From the NCBI GenBank assembly GCA_021787655.1, contig JAJYLM010000061.1, positions 1 to 11,537 on the forward strand: 11,537 bases of DNA, read 5' to 3'. The notes beneath the pieces were generated by a model. The model searched no databases. It worked only from the letters and a program-made list of their open reading frames with translations, and was not told where the DNA came from. Below, one piece after another: positions 6,376 to 11,537 of this stretch. The translations under genes and the position numbers were made by a program. The DNA is from a bacterium. GTDB lineage: Bacteria; JAMCPX01. The stretch's first letter is position 1. Each line of letters starts with the position of its first letter.

Positions 6376-7797
6376 CTAATCCTCCTGTCTCAGTTTTTTG
6401 GGTTGATGTACTGCCATGGAAAAAACGTCTTCCCCTGCCTCCATAACAGCTTCGGAATAGGTTGGATGGGCGGCCACGGTGTCTGTCAGTGCATGTATGG
6501 TCAGCCCGTTCTGGATGGCCAGCGCACCCTGTGCGATAATGTCCGTTGCATGTGCTCCGACGACATGCATGCCGAGAACCCGGTCCGTTTCCGACCCGAC
6601 AATTATTTTAACTTCTCCGTCAGTTTCCGAGAATGCCCTGGCCTTTCCCAGCGCCCTGTACGGAAACTTTCCAATTCTGAACTTCAAGCCTTTTTCACGT
6701 GCAGCAGCTTCGGTCAGACCGACGCCCGCTGCTTCGGGTGTTGAATAGACCGCAGAGGGGATGGCATCATAGTTCAGGGACTGCCTGCTGCCCTGGAGCA
6801 GATTGGAGACGGCGGTTATCCCTTCCCGGTAGGCGACATGTGCCAGCATCCTGCCGCCGGTCACGTCTCCGCAGGCATAGATACCGTTGACGCCGGTGCT
6901 TAAAAATTTGTCAACCACGATCTCTTTTTTTCCCCCGAGTCGAACGCCGGTGTTTTCCAGCCCGAGTCCGTCGGTGTTGATCGACCTGCCCACGGACACG
7001 AGCACCATGTCCCCGGTGACCACCTCGTTATTGTCCAGATAGAGGTTTATTTCCTGTCCGTGAATTTCCGACCGGGTTACCCTGGTGTTCGTCCTCACCG
7101 AAATCCCCGATTTTTTCAGGCTCCTGGTTATCATTGCTGCGATATCTTCGTCTTCTGCCGGCAGTACCTTCGGCATGATTTCAAGCATGACGATCTCCAC
7201 ACCCATGCTCTTGAATATAAATGCGAATTCAGTTCCAATGACCCCTGCTCCTATTATGATAAGTCTTTTTGGCAGCGTATCAAGGTTGAGAATATCGTCG
7301 CTGTTGAGAATGAATTTCCCATCCGTTTTGATGCCGGGCAGGTCGGCCGGCGAAGAGCCCGTACCAATGATAAATCTTTCTGACCCGGCAATTTCACGGG
7401 TCCCGTCCGGGAAGGTCAGCTGCAGCCTGGTTTTTGACAGGAATGTTGCAGATGCCCTTTTCATCTCAACTCCATGCGACTTGAAAAGAAACTCGACGCC
7501 TTTTACCAGTTCACCCACAATCCTGTTTTTGCGGTTTACAATGGCCCTGATGTCCGCTTTCACATTGACGGTACCGGTCAGTCCGAACTCTTCCGCCGTT
7601 TGCATGCGGAGCAGGGTGTCGGACGTCGCCTTGAAGGCTTTGGTCGGAATGCATCCTTTATTCAGGCAGGTTCCTCCCACACCGGATTTATCGATAACAA
7701 GCACCCGTGCACCAAGCTGTGCAGCCCGAATGGCTGCCGGATAGCCGCCGATTCCGGCACCGATAACAATGAGATTGTATGAAGGGAGATCACTCAT
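6376..7797 (-). CDS. lpdA: Dihydrolipoyl dehydrogenase
   Basis: This FAD enzyme reoxidises dihydrolipoyl groups with NAD+ (or the reverse) and is the L protein for the adjacent gcvH. From ATG 7797 it has 473 residues. The FAD motif GAGIGGYPAA is near the N-terminus. The redox-active disulfide is C44 and C49 (GTCLNKGC), and the NAD motif GAGVIGTEF follows mid-protein. The catalytic dyad H444/E449 is in AHPTYSEA, at the same numbering as I recall for the E. coli enzyme. An in-frame TTG at 7833 would add 12 residues (MTKKIYACYLDI) that precede the conserved N-terminus, and that codon is part of a TTGACA box, so I prefer the ATG. Neither start has a clear Shine-Dalgarno, so a leaderless mRNA is possible. 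It is the first gene of the lpd-gcvH-nfnA-nfnB-cytochrome unit. No 2-oxoacid dehydrogenase E1/E2 gene is adjacent. Confidence 0.94.
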   Translation of the reverse strand: MSDLPSYNLIVIGAGIGGYPAAIRAAQLGARVLVIDKSGVGGTCLNKGCIPTKAFKATSDTLLRMQTAEEFGLTGTVNVKADIRAIVNRKNRIVGELVKGVEFLFKSHGVEMKRASATFLSKTRLQLTFPDGTREIAGSERFIIGTGSSPADLPGIKTDGKFILNSDDILNLDTLPKRLIIIGAGVIGTEFAFIFKSMGVEIVMLEIMPKVLPAEDEDIAAMITRSLKKSGISVRTNTRVTRSEIHGQEINLYLDNNEVVTGDMVLVSVGRSINTDGLGLENTGVRLGGKKEIVVDKFLSTGVNGIYACGDVTGGRMLAHVAYREGITAVSNLLQGSRQSLNYDAIPSAVYSTPEAAGVGLTEAAAREKGLKFRIGKFPYRALGKARAFSETDGEVKIIVGSETDRVLGMHVVGAHATDIIAQGALAIQNGLTIHALTDTVAAHPTYSEAVMEAGEDVFSMAVHQPKKLRQED

Positions 7798-7803
7798 AAT
7801 GTC

Positions 7804-7833
7804 AAGGTAGCAAGCATAAATTTTTTTTGTCAA
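7804..7833 (-). promoter_or_regulatory. Candidate sigma70-type promoter for the lpd operon
   Basis: On the minus strand a perfect TTGACA (7833-7828) is followed, 18 bp later, by TACCTT (7809-7804), a weak -10 match (three of six bases). The predicted start of transcription would fall at about 7797, on the lpd ATG itself. The -35 box is convincing and AT-rich sequence follows it; the -10 is not strong. Confidence 0.35.
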
Positions 7834-7838
7834 TAAAA

Positions 7839-7852
7839 ACTTGTATACAAGT
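7839..7852. promoter_or_regulatory. Perfect 14-bp palindrome, candidate operator
   Basis: ACTTGTATACAAGT is perfectly self-complementary and sits in the 145-bp gap upstream of lpd, 5 bp before the TTGACA box. The core TTGTATACAA resembles dimeric-repressor operators, in particular those of GntR/FCD-type regulators. No regulator gene is in the window. The structure is directly seen; the binding protein is inference. Confidence 0.55.
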
Positions 7853-7856
7853 CCTG

Positions 7857-7876
7857 AAAAAACCAGTCCCTCCGGT
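7857..7876 (-). terminator. Weak candidate intrinsic terminator after the acyl-CoA synthetase/DRTGG unit
   Basis: On the minus strand ACCGG-AGGGA-CTGGT forms a 5-bp stem (one G-U pair) with a 5-nt loop, and the stem's last base starts a run of six T (7862-7857). It lies about 67 bp after the DRTGG gene stop. The stem is short, so read-through into lpd is plausible. Confidence 0.35.
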
Positions 7877-7942
7877 ATCTGCGATCTGCAGGAGCAGAGG
7901 GTCTGCAGGTTGCCTGCCGCCGGCGGTTACCGGAAGCGGAAA

Positions 7943-9025
7943 CTATTGCTGACGGATACCGATCGCTTCAAAGAGCTCACGTACCTTGACGTACTGCTTG
8001 ATCATCTCGTGGCCTTTCTTTATCTGGTCTTCCCGGACAATGCGGACCTTGCCGATGATGGATTCTATTTTCGAGATCGTGCTGAGGGTGTCGTATTTGA
8101 CGTGAATGACCGGAATGTTCATCGCCTGTGCCCTCCCGAGTACAATTTCATTCGGCAGAATATCCCCGGTCAGAACAAGACACCGCGTCGATGTTTCGAG
8201 GGCTGCGATGATGATGTCCGCACGGTTCGCCCCTGTTATGACAGCTTTGTTTTTCTTTTTAATAAAATGCTTGAGAGCATTTTCGACGTCCATTGCGCCA
8301 ACCACGATGTTCTCGACGAGTTCATCGAGCTTGGCCTGGCCCGACAGCATCTCGCCCCCGACAGCATCCCGAATCTGCCGTACGGATACGGATTCAAGTT
8401 CGGACGTCCGTGGTATCATGCCGAAGACCCGCACGCCCTGTTTTTCAAGGTACGGGATGATATTGTCGGCAACGAACTCCATGTCGTCGAAGGTCACCAT
8501 GTTGAGGATCACGCCGGCAAGCCTGCTCCCGAGCACCTCTTTTGACGACAGGATGCAGTCAACGCAGACCTCGTCCCGGTATGGATCGATCAGCACGGTC
8601 TTTGCATTCAACGCCTTGATGGCTATCAAACTGCTTATCTTCATGGTGAGTCCCTCGTAGAGGTTCGCGGCACCGCTGACCAGCATGATATCCTTGTCAG
8701 CGGAGAGTTCCGTATAGGCTGCCTTGAACAATTGGAAACCGTCGTACTCCCGTCCCTTCAGAACCGAGGATATCAGGTCGTGCGTCAATATCACCGGCGA
8801 CATTTTTTCCACGGGATCTTTGATGCCCAGTGCCTGCTTCACGAACTCGGCGTCAACATCATACAGCGTGGCCCCCTTGCTCGCTACGGACTTTCCGATG
8901 ACCCGCATGTACCCGATCCTGTATCCCTGCTCCCTGAGCATCCTGCCCAGCACCGTGGAGAGCAGTGTTTTTCCCGAGTAGCCGTTGGTCGAACCGATAA
9001 AAAATGGTATTGTTCCGGAATTCAT
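7943..9025 (-). CDS. P-loop (BioD-like) plus DRTGG domain protein, stand-alone phosphotransacetylase-type N-terminal module
   Basis: This 360-residue protein starts at ATG 9025; an in-frame TTG at 9040 is rejected because it overlaps the AGGAGG ribosome site. The N-terminal 200 residues form a dethiobiotin-synthetase/CobB-like P-loop domain: the nucleotide loop is GSTNGYSGKT at residues 11-20, with VSGAANLYEG around 116-125 and LIDPYRDE at about 145. A DRTGG-type domain follows at about 210-320, with the signature degenerated to ITGANRADI, then LVLTGDILPNE and IPVIHVKYDT. This two-domain module is known as the N-terminal regulatory half of long phosphotransacetylases, but here no Pta catalytic domain follows. 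It starts 11 bp after the stop of the acyl-CoA synthetase gene, so it is probably its functional companion. Nucleotide binding is likely; a catalytic reaction cannot be assigned. Confidence 0.88.
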   Translation of the reverse strand: MNSGTIPFFIGSTNGYSGKTLLSTVLGRMLREQGYRIGYMRVIGKSVASKGATLYDVDAEFVKQALGIKDPVEKMSPVILTHDLISSVLKGREYDGFQLFKAAYTELSADKDIMLVSGAANLYEGLTMKISSLIAIKALNAKTVLIDPYRDEVCVDCILSSKEVLGSRLAGVILNMVTFDDMEFVADNIIPYLEKQGVRVFGMIPRTSELESVSVRQIRDAVGGEMLSGQAKLDELVENIVVGAMDVENALKHFIKKKNKAVITGANRADIIIAALETSTRCLVLTGDILPNEIVLGRAQAMNIPVIHVKYDTLSTISKIESIIGKVRIVREDQIKKGHEMIKQYVKVRELFEAIGIRQQ

Positions 9026-9031
9026 GGGGTA

Positions 9032-9037
9032 CCTCCT
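9032..9037 (-). promoter_or_regulatory. Strong ribosome binding site that fixes the DRTGG protein start
   Basis: AGGAGG on the minus strand lies six bases before ATG 9025 and overlaps the stop codon (9037-9039) of the acyl-CoA synthetase gene. It excludes the upstream TTG at 9040 as the start. Confidence 0.85.
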
Positions 9038-11136
9038 CAATGTTTTATAGCGATGCGCGCATCGACCGCCAATGCACCTTCACCCTCGGCCTGGACAAGC
9101 AGGGGATTTATGTCGAGTTCGACGATCTCCGGATTGTCCGTCACAAGCTGCGAAACCCTCAGTAGAGCGTCGGCTATCGCATCTATATCTCTCTTCCTTG
9201 CCCCGCGTACACCTTGCAGCAGCGGGTATGACCGGATCTCCCGTATCATTTCCTGCGCATCCGATTCGGAGACCGGGGCTACTCTGAATGAAACGTCTTT
9301 GAGCACCTCCACGTAAATCCCCCCCAGTCCGAACATGATCAGAGGGCCGAAGTTCGGATCGATATGCATTCCGACGATCGTTTCGGTGCCGGTCAGCACC
9401 ATCTGCTGGAGGACGACTCCCCAGATCCGTGCGGAGGGCATGAATTTTTTCGCATTGTTTGTAATCGACGAAAATGCCTCTTCGACCTGCTGAAGACTGT
9501 TGATGCCGACGACGACGCCGCCGACATCCGTTTTATGCAGAATGTCCGGTGATGCGATCTTCATAACAAGCGGATACCCGGCTGTTTCTGCGTACGACTT
9601 TGCCTGATCCAGGGTGTTGGCGAGCATGCTCTTCGGTGTCCTGAATCCGTACGCTTCGACGACTTTCCGTGCCTCGACGTCAACGAGGCTGGATCTCCCG
9701 GAGGCCTGAACGGTATTCAAATCGTGCTGGACGCTCCGGAGGTCGACGGTAAAGTTCCGGTAGGTCTTTTCGGGCTTGATCCTCCATTCCTTGTAATCGA
9801 TTGCTATCCTGTACGCCTTGATCGCCGATTCCGGGAAGATATAATTCGGCACCCTGCCGTTATTGAGGATCTTGATGCCTGTTGCAACGTCCCTGCCGCC
9901 CATGAAGCCGGCGAGGATCGGTTTATTCGCGTGCTTTGACGCAGCAACGGCTATCTCTGCTGTCTTGTCTATCTCGGTCATGTCCTGCGGTGTGAGCAGG
10001 ATGAACATGCCGGCAACGTCCTTATCCTGCATGATAATATCGATCGCAGATTTGTACCGGTCGGCGAGCGCATCTCCGATGATGTCGAACGGGTTGCCGA
10101 ATGCCGCCGAGGGAGGAAGCACCTTTTTCAGGGCAAGCACGCTGTCATCGCTGACCCGCGCAAGCCGCAGGCCCGCGCGTTCCGTCGCGTCGGCGGTGAT
10201 GATGCCCGGTCCGCCTGCATTCGTAACAATGGCGAGGCCCCCATCCGAAGGCAGGGGCTGGCTTTCCAGCAGTTTGCCGATATCGAACAGCTCCTCTATG
10301 GTGTGTGCCCGGATCACACCTGTTTGTTTGAACGCTGCATCGAATGCCGCGTCGGAACCTGCAAGTGTTCCGGTGTGCGATGATGATGCCCGCGCCCCGA
10401 CCTTGGTGCCGCCCGCCTTGATAAGGATCACCGGTTTTTTCTTCGATGCCCGGTAGGCCTTCTCAAGAAAGGCCTTGCCATCTGCAACACCCTCAATGTA
10501 CCCGAGGATGACCTTGGTGTCCGGGTCATCTGCGAGATACTCTATAAAATCCGCTTCATTCAGGTCTGCCTTGTTGCCGAGGCTGACAAACTTCGAAAAC
10601 CCCATATCGTTTGCGAGTGCCCAGTCGAGGATCGCGGTCAGCAGGGCACCGGACTGTGACAGGATGGAGATGTCTCCGCTCAGCGGCATGTCTGCCGCGA
10701 ACGAGGCGTTCAATCTGGATTTTGTGTCGATGATGCCGAGGCAGTTCGGGCCGACGACCCGTATGCCGTAGGCATCGGCCTGTTCTTTCAACTGTTTCTC
10801 GAGGAGCGCCCCTTCAACGCCAACCTCTTTGAAGCCCGCAGAAATGACGACCGCAAACTTCACCTTCTTTTCAGCACAGTCCTTGAACGAAGCTATGATC
10901 GCCTTCGGCGGAATCATGAACACGGCAAGGTCCACGGTGCCGGGGATGCTCTTTATGTCCGGGTAGACCTGCATCCCGAGTATTTCAGGTGTGGTCGGAT
11001 TGACCGGGTAAATCCTGCCCTGATAACCGCCCTCCTTGATGTTTTTCAGAAGGCTGTAGCCAACCTTTCCGGGGACTTTCGATGCCCCGACAAGTGCAAT
11101 GCTGTCCGGTTTGAAGAGTATATCCTGCATGATCAT
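9037..11136 (-). CDS. NDP-forming acyl-CoA synthetase (acetate-CoA ligase, ADP-forming), fused alpha-beta
   Basis: This enzyme of the ADP-forming acetyl-CoA synthetase family reversibly converts acyl-CoA, ADP and phosphate to the free acid, CoA and ATP. At 699 residues it has the alpha-beta fusion length. The N-terminal CoA-binding Rossmann domain includes IALVGAS (13-19) and VVGPNCLG. Ligase domains follow, with the phosphorylatable H254 in SSSHTGTLAGSDAAF and the TNAGGPG segment near 306-312. The C-terminal ATP-grasp (beta) domain spans about 485-699 with MKIASPDILHKTDVGGV, FGLGGIYVEVLKD and VELDINPLLV. There is no GNAT domain, so it is not a Pat-type protein lysine acetyltransferase. The substrate (acetate, or branched or aryl acids) cannot be told from sequence alone. 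Its ATG overlaps the J-domain gene stop (ATGA), with AGGGAAG just upstream; ATG 11130 would trim two residues. It is co-transcribed with the DRTGG protein downstream. Confidence 0.94.
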   Translation of the reverse strand: MIMQDILFKPDSIALVGASKVPGKVGYSLLKNIKEGGYQGRIYPVNPTTPEILGMQVYPDIKSIPGTVDLAVFMIPPKAIIASFKDCAEKKVKFAVVISAGFKEVGVEGALLEKQLKEQADAYGIRVVGPNCLGIIDTKSRLNASFAADMPLSGDISILSQSGALLTAILDWALANDMGFSKFVSLGNKADLNEADFIEYLADDPDTKVILGYIEGVADGKAFLEKAYRASKKKPVILIKAGGTKVGARASSSHTGTLAGSDAAFDAAFKQTGVIRAHTIEELFDIGKLLESQPLPSDGGLAIVTNAGGPGIITADATERAGLRLARVSDDSVLALKKVLPPSAAFGNPFDIIGDALADRYKSAIDIIMQDKDVAGMFILLTPQDMTEIDKTAEIAVAASKHANKPILAGFMGGRDVATGIKILNNGRVPNYIFPESAIKAYRIAIDYKEWRIKPEKTYRNFTVDLRSVQHDLNTVQASGRSSLVDVEARKVVEAYGFRTPKSMLANTLDQAKSYAETAGYPLVMKIASPDILHKTDVGGVVVGINSLQQVEEAFSSITNNAKKFMPSARIWGVVLQQMVLTGTETIVGMHIDPNFGPLIMFGLGGIYVEVLKDVSFRVAPVSESDAQEMIREIRSYPLLQGVRGARKRDIDAIADALLRVSQLVTDNPEIVELDINPLLVQAEGEGALAVDARIAIKH

Positions 11137-11444
11137 TTCTTCCCTGCACCGTACGGATCAAAAAATCTTCTCACAGCGTATTCCATGTCCTGCTCCTTAT
11201 ACGCCTTTTCTGTAAACATAAATTTGTAATTCTGTATATAATCCGTGATAATTTTGTACGCGTTGTTGATGTCCGCCATTTTTTTTGCACACGCGGCCTT
11301 CTCTTCATCGCTGCACCGGTCCGGATGATGCAGCATCGCGAGCTTCCGGTAGGCGGATTTTACCTGTCCGAGCGTTGCAATTTCAGGGAGGCCGAGGATC
11401 TTTCGTGCCCTGTTAAGCGCCCTGTATCCCGGAAGTTGTTCCAT
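11133..11444 (-). CDS. Small J-domain (DnaJ-like) protein
   Basis: This 103-residue protein consists of a J domain (about residues 11-75) and a short C-terminal tail. The HPD tripeptide that stimulates Hsp70 ATPase is at 40-42, in LAMLHHPDRCSDEE, and is preceded by the helix VKSAYRKLA. The tail (FTEKAYKEQDMEYAVRRFF) has no zinc-finger or substrate-binding domain, so it is not a full DnaJ. I start it at ATG 11444. The frame continues upstream to the window edge, but those codons give low-complexity Ser/Arg sequence and overlap a different frame that looks like the end of lgt. The gene overlaps the acyl-CoA synthetase start by 4 bp, implying coupled translation. Its client is unknown. Confidence 0.82.
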   Translation of the reverse strand: MEQLPGYRALNRARKILGLPEIATLGQVKSAYRKLAMLHHPDRCSDEEKAACAKKMADINNAYKIITDYIQNYKFMFTEKAYKEQDMEYAVRRFFDPYGAGKK

Positions 11445-11537
11445 GTCCTTTTCTCGATCGCGCCCAGAAAAAGATGATCCATCCGGCGATGAAGGAAGGG
11501 ATTGCGATAAACTGCGAGGTCGAGAGCTGGCTCGCAC
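11413..11537 (-). CDS. lgt: C-terminal end of probable prolipoprotein diacylglyceryl transferase (5' partial)
   Basis: In the third minus-strand frame from the right edge, 40 codons run to a TAA at 11413-11415. They begin SQLSTSQFIAIPSFIAG and continue with WIIFFWARSRKG. This is one hydrophobic helix followed by a basic tail, and the T-S-Q...I-P-S pattern before it matches the last helix of Lgt (commonly MGQ..S.PM...G). Lgt adds the diacylglyceryl group to prolipoproteins in the inner membrane. The evidence is only about 40 residues, so the family call is tentative, but the helix makes this frame more protein-like than the Ser/Arg-rich alternative. It overlaps the J-domain gene by 32 bp. Confidence 0.55.
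   Translation of the reverse strand, partial: ASQLSTSQFIAIPSFIAGWIIFFWARSRKGHGTTSGIQGA

Noticed and set aside
7085..7744. 219-codon plus-strand open frame, with similar long frames at 7841-8545 and 9863-10456
   Set aside because: These are shadows antisense to lpd, the DRTGG gene and the acyl-CoA synthetase; composition is Ser/Pro/Arg-rich without motifs, and they lack convincing ribosome sites.
7774..7805. Second TTGACA (7805-7800) with TACAAT (7779-7774) on the minus strand
   Set aside because: The spacer is 20 bp and the boxes lie across and inside the lpd start, so it would not give a transcript containing the lpd start codon.
7888..7930. Paired CTGCAG sites and small GC-rich hairpins (GCAGG-CAA-CCTGC, CCGCCGGCGG) after the DRTGG gene
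   Set aside because: Stems are only 5 bp or loopless and none is followed by a T-run; I see no support for a riboswitch or a mobile-element end.
9026..9040. TTG start at 9040 for the DRTGG protein
   Set aside because: The TTG precedes and overlaps the AGGAGG that serves ATG 9025; family sequence begins at the ATG (short lead into the P-loop).
9037..11136. Pat-type protein lysine acetyltransferase
   Set aside because: Those proteins are an acyl-CoA synthetase-like region plus a GNAT domain of about 150 residues; here the 699 residues are fully accounted for by CoA-binding, ligase and ATP-grasp domains.
1..11537. CRISPR arrays, insertion sequences, tRNA or rRNA genes, defence islands
   Set aside because: No direct-repeat array, transposase motif, tRNA-like cloverleaf or restriction/defence protein was seen; coding density is high and all genes have housekeeping or metabolic matches.

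Overview
This is an 11.5 kb stretch of ordinary-looking, gene-dense bacterial chromosome of balanced base composition. I see no mobile elements, tRNA/rRNA genes or CRISPR. The gene content suggests an anaerobic or respiratory Gram-negative lineage such as Nitrospirota or Desulfobacterota. It includes a periplasmic tetraheme cytochrome c, an Nfn-type flavin/iron-sulfur transhydrogenase, an ADP-forming acyl-CoA synthetase, and an MEP-pathway block behind a PIN-TRAM protein. The taxonomic guess is inference from gene content only.

Layout. (1) Plus strand, 2-3197: PIN-TRAM protein (5' end cut), ispD, ispF and cysS. They are packed with overlaps or 1-bp gaps and form one housekeeping operon that resembles the yacL-ispD-ispF-(...)-cysS order of Bacillus. 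(2) A strong hairpin at 3220-3246 separates it from the convergent minus-strand genes. (3) Minus strand, 7797 down to 3279: lpd, gcvH, nfnA, nfnB, tetraheme cytochrome c, with spacings of 4 bp, a 4-bp overlap, 1 bp and 9 bp. This is one transcription unit, preceded by a perfect 14-bp palindrome (7839-7852) and a TTGACA box. (4) Minus strand, from the right edge down to 7943: the C-terminal end of a probable lgt, a small J-domain protein, a fused alpha/beta NDP-forming acyl-CoA synthetase, and a stand-alone P-loop/DRTGG protein. These are overlapping or closely spaced and look like a second unit.

How the genes may work together. Lpd and GcvH are the NADH-linked and lipoyl-carrier parts of the glycine cleavage/synthase system. 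NfnAB exchanges electrons among NADH, NADPH and ferredoxin. Their co-transcription suggests that lipoyl-linked one-carbon/glycine chemistry is coupled to pyridine-nucleotide and ferredoxin balance; this is inference. The acyl-CoA synthetase makes ATP from acyl-CoA (or the reverse). Its DRTGG partner is the module usually found fused to phosphotransacetylase, so the pair looks like an acetate/acyl-CoA energy module with a nucleotide-binding companion.

Start sites corrected from sequence: the DRTGG protein starts at ATG 9025 (AGGAGG just upstream), Lpd most likely at ATG 7797, IspD most likely at ATG 585, and the J-domain protein at ATG 11444. There is no gene-free stretch longer than 300 bp. 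The longest gap (7798-7942) holds a putative terminator, the palindrome and the promoter.
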